A stretch of DNA of 64,000 bases from Lachnospiraceae bacterium (GCA_022767285.1 JALENY010000027.1:24123-88122), one strand, 5' to 3'. Counted from the stretch's first letter, positions 43,906-53,689 are shown. Made by a program: numbers and translations. Notes: generated by a model from the letters alone, not told the origin.

Positions 43906-44681
43906 GAAAAAAAGAACTTGCTGTCGTAATCAGTCAGGAGTGCATTGCGGCGGATATTCACAGTATGTGGCTTGAGACCGAAGCGGCAAAAGAAGCAAAA
44001 CCAGGTCAGTTTATTTCTATGTATACGGATGACAGCAGCAAACTGCTTCCGCGGCCCATCAGTATCTGTGAAATAGATGCCAAAAAGAAAAGACTGCGGG
44101 TTGTCTATCGTGTGACCGGTGAAAAGACCGGAACAAAAGAGTTTTCCGTGAAAAAAACGGGTGACACCATCCCGATCATTGGTCCGCTTGGCAATGGATT
44201 CCCGCTCAAAGAGGCAGAAGGCAAAAAAGCTTTCCTGATGGGCGGAGGAATCGGTGTACCGCCCATACTGGAACTGGCAAAACAGCTTGTGTGTGCGGAA
44301 AAGCAGATCATTGTGGGATACCGGAATGAGCAGACTTTTTTAAGAGAACAGTTTGAGGAAAACGGAACCTTATATATTTCCACCGAGGATGGCAGTGTGG
44401 GAACGAAAGGGAATGTCATGGATGCCATTCGTGAGCATGCACTGACTGCGGACATCATTTATGCTTGCGGCCCAACCCCTATGCTCCGCGCCATCAAAGC
44501 GTATGCAGAGGAACAGAATATTCCCTGTTATATTTCTTTGGAAGAGCGGATGGCATGCGGAATCGGTGCCTGTCTGGCCTGTGTATGCAAGACGAAAGAG
44601 GTGGATCCTCACAGCAACGTATACAATAAGCGAATTTGCAAGGATGGTCCGGTATTTTTGTCAACGGAGGTGAAAATCTGA
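43902..44681 (+). CDS. pyrK: Dihydroorotate dehydrogenase electron transfer subunit
   Basis: PyrK passes electrons from the PyrD flavin to NAD through FAD and a 2Fe-2S cluster. The 259-residue protein has an FAD-binding RPISICE motif, the NAD-binding GGGIGVPPILELA, and cluster cysteines in CGIGACLACVC and the later RICKDGPVF. It lies between pyrF and pyrD, overlapping both. This confirms that the PyrD here is class 1B. Confidence 0.96.
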   Translation: MRKKELAVVISQECIAADIHSMWLETEAAKEAKPGQFISMYTDDSSKLLPRPISICEIDAKKKRLRVVYRVTGEKTGTKEFSVKKTGDTIPIIGPLGNGFPLKEAEGKKAFLMGGGIGVPPILELAKQLVCAEKQIIVGYRNEQTFLREQFEENGTLYISTEDGSVGTKGNVMDAIREHALTADIIYACGPTPMLRAIKAYAEEQNIPCYISLEERMACGIGACLACVCKTKEVDPHSNVYNKRICKDGPVFLSTEVKI

Positions 44682-45586
44682 TGAACTTGAGCGTGAATAT
44701 TGCCGGCGTGGAATGGAAAAATCCGGTCACCGTTGCCTCAGGGACCTTCGGTTCCGGAGCCGAATATGCGGAGTTTGTTGATCTGAACGGTCTTGGCGCT
44801 GTGACTACGAAAGGGGTTGCAAACGTTCCCTGGCCGGGCAATCCCACACCGCGTGTGGCAGAAGTATATGGCGGTATGATGAATGCCATAGGACTTCAGA
44901 ATCCGGGGATCGAGTTGTTCTGCCAGCGGGATATCCCATTTCTTCGCAAGTATGATACAAAAATTGTTGTGAATGTCTGCGGAAAATCTGTGGAAGACTA
45001 TTGTGAAGTGGTAGAACGTCTCGCAGATGAACCGATTGATATGATGGAAATCAACATTTCCTGCCCAAATGTAAAAGAAGGCGGAATTGCGTTCGGTCAG
45101 AATCCGAAGGCTGCGGAAGAAATCACAAAAGCGGTGAAAAAGTATGCCAAGCAGCCGATCATTATGAAACTAAGTCCCAATGTGACGGATATTGCAGAGA
45201 TGGCAAAGGCGGTGGAAGCCGGAGGAGCGGATGCTGTATCGCTGATCAATACGCTGACCGGTATGAAAATTGATATCCATAGAAGAACGTTTGCTGTTGC
45301 CAACAAAACAGGCGGTGTTTCAGGTCCGATCGTAAAGCCGATTGCCGTGCGCATGGTTTATCAGGTGGCTCAGGCGGTAAATATTCCGATTATCGGTATG
45401 GGTGGCATCGCAAGTGCGGAGGATGCGCTGGAGTTTATTCTGGCAGGCGCGACAGCTGTGTCAGTCGGAACTGCCAATTTCTTCAATCCCGGTGTCACGG
45501 AAGAGATCGTGAATGGCATAGAAGCATACATGAACCGATATCACATTGAAGATATCCGGGAACTTATTGGCGCAGTACATGATTGA
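44681..45586 (+). CDS. pyrD: Dihydroorotate dehydrogenase, catalytic subunit (class 1B)
   Basis: A 301-residue FMN barrel that oxidises dihydroorotate to orotate using NAD via PyrK. The catalytic cysteine is in NISCPNVKEGG, with FMN contacts in ASGTFGSG and IIGMGGIASAEDA. The ATG at 44681 overlaps the pyrK stop by one base and has GGAGG ten bases upstream. Confidence 0.96.
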   Translation: MNLSVNIAGVEWKNPVTVASGTFGSGAEYAEFVDLNGLGAVTTKGVANVPWPGNPTPRVAEVYGGMMNAIGLQNPGIELFCQRDIPFLRKYDTKIVVNVCGKSVEDYCEVVERLADEPIDMMEINISCPNVKEGGIAFGQNPKAAEEITKAVKKYAKQPIIMKLSPNVTDIAEMAKAVEAGGADAVSLINTLTGMKIDIHRRTFAVANKTGGVSGPIVKPIAVRMVYQVAQAVNIPIIGMGGIASAEDALEFILAGATAVSVGTANFFNPGVTEEIVNGIEAYMNRYHIEDIRELIGAVHD

Positions 45587-45682
45587 AAAACCCGGAAACA
45601 TATGGTAGAATCGGAATAGATTAGTTTTTAGAAACAGACGATAAGGGGCAAAAACCTTATAATACAGGAGGCTTTGAACGAT

Positions 45683-46357
45683 ATGGAAGCATACAAACAG
45701 GAATTTATCGAGTTTATGATCGATTGTAACGTACTGAAATTCGGAGATTTTGTGACAAAGAGCGGACGGAAAACCCCATTCTTTGTGAATACCGGTTTTT
45801 ACCGGACCGGGGCTCAGCTTCGCAAACTGGGTCAGTACTATGCAAAGGCTATCGAGCAGGCCTTCGGTCTGGAATTTGATGTTTTGTTCGGACCGGCTTA
45901 CAAGGGTATTCCGCTGACTGTTGCCGCATCCATGGAGATCAGTGATGTATATGGAAAAGACATCAAATACTGTTCCAACCGCAAGGAAGTGAAAGATCAT
46001 GGAGACAAGGGTATCCTGCTTGGAAGTCCCATTGCAGACGGAGACAAAGTGGTGATCATCGAAGATGTCACAACAGCCGGAACCTCTATTCAGGAGACAT
46101 TGCCTATTATCAAAGCTCAGGGCGATGTGGATGTGATTGGACTGGTTGTTTCCGTTGACCGTATGGAACGCGGTCAGGGTACTAAGAGTGCACTTAAAGA
46201 GATTGAAGAAAAATACGGGCTGAAAACTGCTGCAATTGTTACCATGCAGGATGTGGTGGAACATTTGTATAACAAAGAGTACAAAGGTAAAGTTATCATT
46301 GATGATAAGATCAAAGCTGCCATTGATGTATATTATGAACAGTACGGCGCGCAGTAG
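45683..46357 (+). CDS. pyrE: Orotate phosphoribosyltransferase
   Basis: PyrE joins orotate to PRPP to give OMP. The 224-residue protein has the PRPP motif VVIIEDVTTAGTS and the flexible loop KEVKDHGDKG. The start at 45683 has GGAGG 11 bases upstream. It lies 96 bases after pyrD; the gap has an ATAAGG/CCTTAT hairpin (about 45643-45662) just before the ribosome binding site. Confidence 0.96.
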   Translation: MEAYKQEFIEFMIDCNVLKFGDFVTKSGRKTPFFVNTGFYRTGAQLRKLGQYYAKAIEQAFGLEFDVLFGPAYKGIPLTVAASMEISDVYGKDIKYCSNRKEVKDHGDKGILLGSPIADGDKVVIIEDVTTAGTSIQETLPIIKAQGDVDVIGLVVSVDRMERGQGTKSALKEIEEKYGLKTAAIVTMQDVVEHLYNKEYKGKVIIDDKIKAAIDVYYEQYGAQ

Positions 46358-46366
46358 GAGGCTTGT

Positions 46367-46519
46367 ATGAACGAAAAAGTATATAAAACCATGTCTCACA
46401 GCGGATGCTGGAGTCTGGCGATCGGTGTTGTGGTTATGGTAACCGGGATTGCATCCGGCGTTATGCTGATCGTCACCGGCGCAAGACTTCTGAAACAAAA
46501 ATACCAGATTACGTTTTAG
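46367..46519 (+). CDS. Small membrane protein (50 residues)
   Basis: A 50-residue frame starts 9 bases after pyrE behind AGGAGG, which overlaps the pyrE stop. It has a short polar start (MNEKVYKTMSHSG), a hydrophobic span with a central Gly (about 14-42) and a basic C terminus. The strong ribosome binding site and tight spacing indicate a real gene. It may form one long or two short helices. I do not know a family name. Confidence 0.65.
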   Translation: MNEKVYKTMSHSGCWSLAIGVVVMVTGIASGVMLIVTGARLLKQKYQITF

Positions 46520-46522
46520 GTG

Positions 46523-47008
46523 ATGGTTGTGAGAAATTGTACGAAAAAGCAAATTAGATTAGCAGGGGGAGTGCTCTTTGTGGCATATATCCTACTGCTA
46601 ATCTATTTTCTGTTTTTTGCAGAGTGGTATGGCAGAGGACAGAATATACGAATGGAGCCGAGTTATAATTTCACACCGTTCCTGGAGATAAATCGTTTCT
46701 GGAAACACAGAGAGTCTTTGGGATTTCGGATCGTTTTTCTGAACCTGTGCGGCAACGTGATCGGGTTTATTCCTTTTGGCTTTATTTTGCCCGTTCTGTC
46801 CCGCAAAATGCGAAAGGGGCCGGCAGTTGTCTTTCTCGGCTTCCTATTAAGCGCATTTATTGAAGGTATGCAGCTTACACTGAGAGTTGGAAGCTGTGAT
46901 GTGGATGACGTGATCCTGAATACAGCGGGTGTAACAGTGGGATACCTGCTCTTTCGAATCTGCAATGTTATAAGGAGAGGTAGAAATGGCAAAAAAACAA
47001 AAGTATAA
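46523..47008 (+). CDS. VanZ-like family membrane protein
   Basis: A protein of about 161 residues with four membrane helices and the VanZ-like pattern NLCGNVIGFIPFGFILP followed by IEGMQLTL and DVDDVILNTAGVTVGY. VanZ gives low-level teicoplanin resistance, but most homologues have no known role. The start is uncertain: GTG at 46520, ATG at 46523 or GTG at 46529, all with weak sites. It overlaps the next gene by 23 bases. Confidence 0.82.
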   Translation: MVVRNCTKKQIRLAGGVLFVAYILLLIYFLFFAEWYGRGQNIRMEPSYNFTPFLEINRFWKHRESLGFRIVFLNLCGNVIGFIPFGFILPVLSRKMRKGPAVVFLGFLLSAFIEGMQLTLRVGSCDVDDVILNTAGVTVGYLLFRICNVIRRGRNGKKTKV

Positions 47009-47300
47009 ATTCGCGAAAAAAGAATACGCAAAAAAAGGCGTTTCTTCCTCTGTATTTGCGGGAGTAACCCTGCTGCTGTTTCTTGTTGACTGCATATTAT
47101 CCTTTTTCTTTCGCGGAACGGCCGGGATTTTTGTGGGTGCCATCGCAATGATGGCCATGCTCTTTTCAGTATATGGATTTTATCTGGGATTATCCGGTTT
47201 TTCGGAAAAGGGGACTTCCCATGTATTCTGTATTCTGGGCGCGATCGTAAACGGGATCATGATGGTAGTGTGGCTGGCCCTCTTTTTAATTGGAGTGTAA
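46986..47300 (+). CDS. DUF6142 family small membrane protein
   Basis: A 104-residue protein with a strongly basic N terminus (about 18 residues) and three membrane helices. The start (KKQKYKFAKKEYAKKG) and layout fit DUF6142, a family I remember from Lachnospiraceae. Function unknown. It overlaps the VanZ-like gene behind AGGAGAGG and is followed directly by the HD gene, so it belongs to the same transcript. Confidence 0.65.
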   Translation: MAKKQKYKFAKKEYAKKGVSSSVFAGVTLLLFLVDCILSFFFRGTAGIFVGAIAMMAMLFSVYGFYLGLSGFSEKGTSHVFCILGAIVNGIMMVVWLALFLIGV

Positions 47301-47894
47301 ATGATGGATGAGAGATTGAAAAAACAGATGGATTTTATTCTGGAAGTGGATAAAATAAAGAATATCGGAAGACAGACTTATCTTTCCGATGGAAAAAGAA
47401 AAGAAAATGACGCGGAACATTCATGGCATGTTGCTTTGATGGCGTTCCTTTTGAAAGAATATGCCAACGAAGAGGTGGACGTGCTGAAAGTTATGACTAT
47501 GGTACTGGTTCACGATATCGTGGAGATTGATGCCGGTGATACTTATGCATACGATGCGGAAGGCAACAAGACCAAGGAAGCTCGGGAGAAGGCTGCAGCA
47601 GACCGCATTTTCGGCCTGCTTCCCGAAGATCAGGGTTCTTATTTGAAAGGATTGTGGGAAGAGTTTGAGGCTTATGAGACCATGGAAGCAAAATTTGCCC
47701 ATGTGATGGACAATTTTCAGCCGCTTCTCTTAAATGATGCATCTGGTGGAAAATCCTGGGTGGAACATCAGGTGAAAAAAACACAGACTTATAAACGGAA
47801 CGAGCGCATACCGGAAGGCTCCGGGAAACTGTGGGAGCAGATGGAACAGATCATTCTGAAAAATGTAGAAAAAGGCAACCTGCGTGATGCCTGA
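47301..47894 (+). CDS. HD-domain phosphohydrolase (YfbR/HDDC2-like)
   Basis: A 197-residue HD-superfamily protein with metal ligands in NDAEHSWHVALM (His), VLVHDIVEIDAGD (His-Asp) and KFAHVMDNFQPL (late Asp). Related proteins are 5'-deoxynucleotidases acting on nucleoside monophosphates, which would suit its position among pyrimidine and purine genes, but the substrate is inferred. Two ATGs (47301 and 47304) lie right after the DUF6142 stop. Confidence 0.85.
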   Translation: MMDERLKKQMDFILEVDKIKNIGRQTYLSDGKRKENDAEHSWHVALMAFLLKEYANEEVDVLKVMTMVLVHDIVEIDAGDTYAYDAEGNKTKEAREKAAADRIFGLLPEDQGSYLKGLWEEFEAYETMEAKFAHVMDNFQPLLLNDASGGKSWVEHQVKKTQTYKRNERIPEGSGKLWEQMEQIILKNVEKGNLRDA

Positions 47895-47934
47895 CGGATA
47901 TTAGAAAAATTTGCAGGAAATGAGGAGAGACCTT

Positions 47935-50019
47935 TTGCAGGATATGAATATCTTGGAAGATGAAAAAATGATACTTGAGCGATATACCATGGCAATGGAT
48001 CGGATCGCACAGATTCAGGACGATAGAACCGTGATGGAGCCCTATCGCGATTACTTTGAGAAAACGGCTGCCTTTTTACTTTTGATCCGTGAGTTCCAGA
48101 ATCGGAAAGAGGAGATTAATAAGAGCGGCATTGAAGTACAAAAACAGTGGAATCAGAAGCTGTATGAGGATATCCTTCCGGAATATTATGATCATTCTTA
48201 TGGAAATCCGTCCTATGCCGTCAAATGTCTGGGAGATGTATACGGACCACTTTTATCGGCAGTCTATGCAGAAATCAGAGGGGCTGTCGTCTATGCGTTT
48301 GAAGACCGGCTGTGGGATATCACGGTTCTGTGTGAACTGTTTTTGGAGATTTACAATGATTTTGAACAGGAAGAAATACCTTCGGCGGATGCGGTAAAAA
48401 AGATTTTTTATTGGTATGTCAGCGATTATAGTGAAGAATTCATGGATCAGAGGATCCGTGCCATGCTGGATCCCTCCTGTAATTTTGCAACAAGGATTAT
48501 CATGGAGTCGGATCTGAATGATCTGCGGTACCTGTATCGGTTTGGTGAATACATCTCGGAAAACGAGCTTAGGATGGCTGCTTTTCTGAACACGCTTCCC
48601 CAAGAGGAAATTGATGCCATGGCCCGCACATATACGGAAGGCTATCGGATCGGTTTTATCAACGGCCGAAAGGATATCGGGAAGAAAAAAGTGGTGAATA
48701 TCCGTTATAATCTCGGCTTTGAGAGGATGATCCGTGCTGCAGTGCTTCAATTTGAAACCATGGGTCTTCAACCGACGATTTATCGTTATGCCACCCATCT
48801 GCTGAATAAAAAGCAACATATCCGCATTGGATATACGGGGGCAGTGGCCAACAAACAGTATGATTACGATCACCGGGGCGATGATGCCCTTCTGCTGGAT
48901 GAGGATTTCGTTCGACGCAAACTCCGGGTGATGCAGAATACTTATGAAAACTATAAGAATCTGGCGGCTGTTCACGGCGGACCGGCAGTGGTGGAAATTT
49001 TTGGGGAAAAGCCTTTTGTGCCTTTATCAAAAAAAGAGGTGCTTACACTGTCGGAGAATCAGCAGAAACGTAAAGTAATGATGGATAATCAGGCCAGCCA
49101 GATCACGTATCGCTACATTAAAGGTGAGGAGCGCAGTTTTACCATTATTGCTTATCCGATTCCGGAAATCGGTCCGCAGTTTGAGGATATTTTCAGGGAT
49201 ACGGTGAAGATAAATAACCTGGATTACAAAAAATATGAAAAAATCCAGCAGAATATCATAGATACCCTGGATATGGGTGTGGCAGTTCATATAAAAGGCT
49301 CCGGACGCAACCGCACGGATCTTCTGGTGCAGCTTCATGAACGCAAAGACCCGGAGAAAGAAACTATTTTTGAAAACTGTGTTGCAGATGTCAACATTCC
49401 GGTGGGGGAGGTATTTACGTCTCCGAAGCTGACCGGTACAAATGGTGTATTACATGTCAGCCGTGTGTATCTGAATGAACTTCAGTATCGGGATCTGTCG
49501 ATTACGTTCCGGAATGGTAAAACGGCGGAATACACCTGCGGCAATTTTGCAACAGAAGAAGAAAATAAGAAATATATTCTGGAAAATATTTTGTATCATC
49601 ATCCGTGGCTGCCTCTGGGCGAATTTGCCATCGGAACCAACACCACTGCTTATGTGGTGGCTCGAAAATACGGAATACAGGAAAAAATGCCGATTCTGAT
49701 CGCGGAGAAAATGGGACCTCATTTTGCCGTTGGCGATACCTGCTATAGCTGGCAGGAGGATACGCCCGTTTACAATCAGGACGGAAAGGAGATTATTGCC
49801 AGAGATAACGAGGTATCCATATTAAGAAAGACGAATCTGGATCAGGCATATTTTGGATGTCATACGGATATTACGATTCCCTATGAGGAATTAGAATATA
49901 TCAAAGTCATACGGGAGGATGGCGGCACTGTTTCAATTATCGAAAACGGTCGATTTGTTCTTCCGGGAACAGAAGAATTAAACACACCACTTAAGGAGGA
50001 AGAATCATGGCAAAAGTAG
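47935..50019 (+). CDS. M29-type aminopeptidase family protein with long N-terminal extension
   Basis: A protein of about 694 residues. The C-terminal half (from about 340) is a metallo-aminopeptidase of M29 type: Glu in PVGEVFTSP, Glu in LGEFAIGTN, His in MGPHFAVGDTC and the His-x-Asp in CHTDITI. The N-terminal 300 residues are helical and acidic and I do not recognise them. The start is probably TTG 47935 (AGGAG 7 bases upstream) or ATG 47944. It overlaps purE by 13 bases, tying peptide turnover to purine synthesis in one operon. Confidence 0.82.
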   Translation: MQDMNILEDEKMILERYTMAMDRIAQIQDDRTVMEPYRDYFEKTAAFLLLIREFQNRKEEINKSGIEVQKQWNQKLYEDILPEYYDHSYGNPSYAVKCLGDVYGPLLSAVYAEIRGAVVYAFEDRLWDITVLCELFLEIYNDFEQEEIPSADAVKKIFYWYVSDYSEEFMDQRIRAMLDPSCNFATRIIMESDLNDLRYLYRFGEYISENELRMAAFLNTLPQEEIDAMARTYTEGYRIGFINGRKDIGKKKVVNIRYNLGFERMIRAAVLQFETMGLQPTIYRYATHLLNKKQHIRIGYTGAVANKQYDYDHRGDDALLLDEDFVRRKLRVMQNTYENYKNLAAVHGGPAVVEIFGEKPFVPLSKKEVLTLSENQQKRKVMMDNQASQITYRYIKGEERSFTIIAYPIPEIGPQFEDIFRDTVKINNLDYKKYEKIQQNIIDTLDMGVAVHIKGSGRNRTDLLVQLHERKDPEKETIFENCVADVNIPVGEVFTSPKLTGTNGVLHVSRVYLNELQYRDLSITFRNGKTAEYTCGNFATEEENKKYILENILYHHPWLPLGEFAIGTNTTAYVVARKYGIQEKMPILIAEKMGPHFAVGDTCYSWQEDTPVYNQDGKEIIARDNEVSILRKTNLDQAYFGCHTDITIPYEELEYIKVIREDGGTVSIIENGRFVLPGTEELNTPLKEEESWQK

Positions 50020-50513
50020 GTATTGTAATGGGCAGCGATTCCGATATGCCTGTTATGGCAAAGGCTGCTGATGTGCTGGAAAAACTGGGTGTGGAGTTTG
50101 AGATGACAATTATTTCAGCCCACCGGGAACCTGATGTGTTTTTTGAATATGCAAAATCAGCAGAGAGCAAGGGATGGAAAGTAATTATTGCAGGTGCAGG
50201 TATGGCAGCACATCTGCCGGGTATGTGCGCAGCAATTTTCCCAATGCCGGTTATTGGCATTCCGATGCACACAACATCTCTTGGCGGAAGAGATTCACTT
50301 TATTCCATTGTTCAGATGCCCACCGGTATTCCGGTTGCCACTGTAGCAATCAACGGCGGCGCAAATGCCGGAATCCTTGCAGCGAAGATCCTGGCTACAT
50401 CGGATGATGCGCTTCTGGCAAGACTGAAGGAATATTCTGCAAATATGAAAGCAGAAGTTGAAGCGAAAGCAGAAAAACTGGCCCGTGTGGGTTATAAAGA
50501 ATACAGCAAATAA
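50007..50513 (+). CDS. purE: N5-carboxyaminoimidazole ribonucleotide mutase (class I PurE)
   Basis: A 168-residue class I PurE, which rearranges N5-CAIR to CAIR in purine synthesis. GSDSDMPVM and SAHREPD hold the active-site Ser, Asp and His, and GAGMAAHLPGM is the second family motif. AAGGAGG lies inside the end of the aminopeptidase gene. Class I PurE normally needs PurK; purK is not in this window. Confidence 0.95.
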   Translation: MAKVGIVMGSDSDMPVMAKAADVLEKLGVEFEMTIISAHREPDVFFEYAKSAESKGWKVIIAGAGMAAHLPGMCAAIFPMPVIGIPMHTTSLGGRDSLYSIVQMPTGIPVATVAINGGANAGILAAKILATSDDALLARLKEYSANMKAEVEAKAEKLARVGYKEYSK

Positions 50514-50525
50514 AGGAGAACAGGC

Positions 50526-51551
50526 ATGGATTACAAGAACGCAGGCGTAGACATTGAGGCGGGTTATAAGTCCGTTGAATTGATGAAGGAACACATTAAG
50601 AAGACAATGAGACCGGAAGTGCTGACCAATATCGGCGGATTTTCTGGTGCATTTTCTATGAGTGCATTTAAAGATATGGAGAAACCCACTTTGGTTTCCG
50701 GCACAGACGGTGTCGGCACAAAATTGAAGCTGGCATTTATTATGGACAAACATGATACAGTAGGTATTGACTGTGTGGCAATGTGTGTAAATGATATTGC
50801 ATGTGCAGGCGGAGAACCGCTGTTTTTCCTGGACTATATTGCATGCGGCAAAAACTATCCGGAAAAAATCGCTTCAATTGTAAAAGGTGTGGCAGACGGA
50901 TGCGGACAGGCCGGTGCAGCCCTGATCGGCGGCGAGACTGCAGAAATGCCGGGATTCTATCCGGAAGATGAGTACGATCTGGCAGGTTTTGCAGTTGGTG
51001 TTGTAGATGAAAAAGACCTGATTACCGGAAAAGACTTAAAAGCCGGCGATATCCTTATCGGTATGGCTTCTTCCGGTGTGCACAGCAACGGTTTTTCACT
51101 GGTTCGTAAAGTGTTCGATATGTCGAAAGAATCATTGAACACTTATTATGAGGAACTTGGCACAACCCTTGGTGAAGCGTTGATCGCTCCTACTAAAATC
51201 TATGTGAGGGCGCTCAGAAGCATCAAAGATGCTGGTGTTCGTGTGCGCGCATGCAGCCATATTACTGGCGGTGGATTCTACGAAAATATTCCGAGAATGC
51301 TCTGCGACGGCGTAAAAGCTGTGGTTAAAAAAGACAGTTATCCGGTTCCGCCAATCTTCGGCCTTCTGGCAAAAACAGGCGGTATTGAAGAAAAGATGAT
51401 GTACAACACCTATAACATGGGACTTGGAATGATTGTGGCTGTTGATGCGGCAGATGTGGAAAAAACTATGGAAGCAATTAAAGCAGCAGGTGAAACTCCT
51501 TACATAGTCGGACAGATTGAAGCAGGAGAAAAAGGAGTGGAAGTATGCTGA
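50526..51551 (+). CDS. purM: Phosphoribosylformylglycinamidine cyclo-ligase
   Basis: A 341-residue AIR synthetase (step 5 of purine synthesis) that closes the imidazole ring using [36 protein letters not shown] and [11 protein letters not shown] are family signatures. AAAGGAG precedes it, 12 bases after purE, and its end overlaps purN by 7 bases. Confidence 0.96.
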   Translation: MDYKNAGVDIEAGYKSVELMKEHIKKTMRPEVLTNIGGFSGAFSMSAFKDMEKPTLVSGTDGVGTKLKLAFIMDKHDTVGIDCVAMCVNDIACAGGEPLFFLDYIACGKNYPEKIASIVKGVADGCGQAGAALIGGETAEMPGFYPEDEYDLAGFAVGVVDEKDLITGKDLKAGDILIGMASSGVHSNGFSLVRKVFDMSKESLNTYYEELGTTLGEALIAPTKIYVRALRSIKDAGVRVRACSHITGGGFYENIPRMLCDGVKAVVKKDSYPVPPIFGLLAKTGGIEEKMMYNTYNMGLGMIVAVDAADVEKTMEAIKAAGETPYIVGQIEAGEKGVEVC

Positions 51552-52171
51552 AAATAGCAGTACTGGTGTCCGGAGGCGGAACAAACCTTCAGGCAATTAT
51601 TGATTCCATTGCATCAGGAAAAATAACAAATACAGAGATTTCCGTCGTAATTAGCAACAATCCAAATGCTTACGCACTGGAGCGGGCGAAAAAAGCCGGT
51701 ATTGCTACAGAGATTCTTGTTCCCAAAACCTTTGAATCCCGTGATGCTTTTAATGCGAAGCTTCTGGAGACAATCCAGTCCTACAATGTTGGAGCTATTA
51801 TCCTGGCAGGATGTCTTTTGACCATTCCGGATATGCTGATTCAGTGCTATCCGGAGAAGATTATAAACATTCATCCGTCTCTGATTCCGGCTTTTTGCGG
51901 AAAAAATTATTATGGATTGAAAGTTCATGAAGGCGTGCTGAGACGAGGCTGCAAAGTGACCGGTGCAACGGTACACTTTGTGGACTGCGGGCTTGATACA
52001 GGCCCTATTATCCTGCAGAAAGCAGTTATGGTCGAGAAAGACGATACTCCGGAGAAACTGCAGAGACGTGTGATGGAACAGGCCGAATGGGAACTGCTGC
52101 CAGCCGCAATTAATCTGATGGCAAACGGAAAACTGAAAGTTGTCAATGGTTATGTACAGATAGAAGAATAA
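51545..52171 (+). CDS. purN: Phosphoribosylglycinamide formyltransferase
   Basis: A 208-residue GAR transformylase using 10-formyl-tetrahydrofolate. The N terminus has [14 protein letters not shown]; the catalytic Asn-His pair is in [11 protein letters not shown] and the Asp in [10 protein letters not shown]. It overlaps purM, so the two are translationally coupled. The following gap of 106 bases before purD holds no clear promoter or terminator. Confidence 0.95.
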   Translation: MLKIAVLVSGGGTNLQAIIDSIASGKITNTEISVVISNNPNAYALERAKKAGIATEILVPKTFESRDAFNAKLLETIQSYNVGAIILAGCLLTIPDMLIQCYPEKIINIHPSLIPAFCGKNYYGLKVHEGVLRRGCKVTGATVHFVDCGLDTGPIILQKAVMVEKDDTPEKLQRRVMEQAEWELLPAAINLMANGKLKVVNGYVQIEE

Positions 52172-52277
52172 GAATCATGTGAACCATGGAGGCTTTTGGG
52201 TAATAACAGTTTCTGAAAAATGATACCTATAGAGAGCAGAATGATTAGTTTCAACGAAGGAGAGGAATGAATTTACA

Positions 52278-53549
52278 ATGAAAGTATTGATTGTTGGAAG
52301 CGGCGGAAGAGAGCACGCCATAGCTGCCAGTGTGGCAAAGAGCGATAAAGTTGACAAAATCTACTGCGCACCGGGGAATGCCGGTATCGCTCAGCTGGCA
52401 GAGTGTGTTGCGATCGGAGCAATGGAATTTGACAAACTGGTGGATTTTGCAAAGGAAAAAGAAATTGATCTGGTAATCGTGGGAATGGATGATCCGCTGG
52501 TGGGCGGTCTGGTGGATGAACTGGAAGAGGCCGGTATCCGCACATTCGGACCCAGAAAAAATGCTGCGATTCTGGAAGGGTCCAAGGCGTTTTCCAAAGA
52601 CCTTATGAAAAAATACAACATTCCCACAGCTGCATATGAGAATTTTGATGATCCGGAAAAAGCTCTTGCTTATCTGGAAACGGCGAAATTTCCAATTGTC
52701 TTAAAGGCAGACGGATTGGCTCTTGGAAAAGGCGTATTAATCTGCAACAGCCTTGAGGAGGCAAAAGCCGGTGTGGCGGAGATCATGTTGGATAAAAAGT
52801 TCGGTACGGCAGGGAATACCATGGTAATTGAAGAATTTATGACCGGACGTGAGGTTTCCGTATTGTCATTTGTTGACGGAAAGACCATCAAACCCATGAC
52901 ATCTGCACAGGATCATAAACGTGCCGGGGATGGGGATACAGGTCTGAATACCGGTGGTATGGGAACCTTTTCACCGAGTCCTTTCTATACGGAGGAAGTG
53001 GATGCATTCTGCAGAAAATATATCTATCAGCCTACCGTGGATGCTATGGCTGCCGAGGGCCGTCCTTTCAAGGGAATTATCTTCTTTGGTCTGATGATTA
53101 CGGCAGATGGACCGAAAGTATTGGAATATAACGCCCGTTTTGGCGATCCGGAAGCGCAGGTCGTTCTTCCGAGAATGAAAAACGATCTGATCGAAGTGGC
53201 GGAAGCCTGCATCGACGGAACTCTGGATCAGGTGGATCTGCAGTTTGAAGACAATGCGGCTGTGTGCGTCGTTTTGGCATCTGACGGATATCCGGTCAAA
53301 TACGAAAAAGGATTTCCGATCGATGGTCTGGATGAATTTGATAAACATGAAGGCTATTATTGTTTCCACGCGGGCACAAAATTGGTGGACGGCCGAATCG
53401 TGACCAACGGAGGACGTGTCCTTGGAGTGACAGCAAAGGGTGAAAATCTGAAAGAAGCCCGGGCTAATGCCTATGCTGCAACGGAATGGGTAAAATTTGA
53501 AAATAAATATATGCGTCATGACATCGGGAAAGCGATTGATGAAGCGTAA
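52278..53549 (+). CDS. purD: Phosphoribosylamine-glycine ligase
   Basis: A 423-residue ATP-grasp enzyme joining phosphoribosylamine and glycine (step 2 of purine synthesis). It begins VLIVGSGGREHAIA, with the ATP-grasp core in FPIVLKADGLALGKGV and the metal site in EYNARFGDPEAQ. AAGGAGAGG precedes the start. It is the last gene of the aminopeptidase-purEMND operon; a terminator follows 13 bases later. Confidence 0.96.
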   Translation: MKVLIVGSGGREHAIAASVAKSDKVDKIYCAPGNAGIAQLAECVAIGAMEFDKLVDFAKEKEIDLVIVGMDDPLVGGLVDELEEAGIRTFGPRKNAAILEGSKAFSKDLMKKYNIPTAAYENFDDPEKALAYLETAKFPIVLKADGLALGKGVLICNSLEEAKAGVAEIMLDKKFGTAGNTMVIEEFMTGREVSVLSFVDGKTIKPMTSAQDHKRAGDGDTGLNTGGMGTFSPSPFYTEEVDAFCRKYIYQPTVDAMAAEGRPFKGIIFFGLMITADGPKVLEYNARFGDPEAQVVLPRMKNDLIEVAEACIDGTLDQVDLQFEDNAAVCVVLASDGYPVKYEKGFPIDGLDEFDKHEGYYCFHAGTKLVDGRIVTNGGRVLGVTAKGENLKEARANAYAATEWVKFENKYMRHDIGKAIDEA

Positions 53550-53561
53550 ACAGGAATTTCA

Positions 53562-53597
53562 GGGGATGTGCGAAAGCATGTCCCTTTTCTTTTTTCT
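53562..53597 (+). terminator. Terminator of the purEMND operon
   Basis: GGGGATGTGC (53562-53571), loop GAAA, GCATGTCCC (53576-53584), with two wobbles, followed by TTTTCTTTTTT. Confidence 0.85.
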
Positions 53598-53652
53598 GTT
53601 TTTGTTCTTGATTGTTTGTAATTTAGTACAATATGGAATGACAAATGAAGTG

Positions 53653-53689
53653 CATGTGTCTTGTCACATGGAAGATAATGTGCTATACT
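53653..53689 (+). promoter_or_regulatory. Promoter of the nad operon with a probable NiaR operator
   Basis: TTGTCA (53661-53666), a 17-base spacer and TATACT (53684-53689), with TGC as extended -10. The inverted repeat CATGTG-N6-CACATG (53653-53670) overlaps the -35. A repressor bound there would block the promoter; NiaR, encoded at the end of the locus, is the natural candidate. A second TGACA half-site lies at about 53639-53643. Confidence 0.65.
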
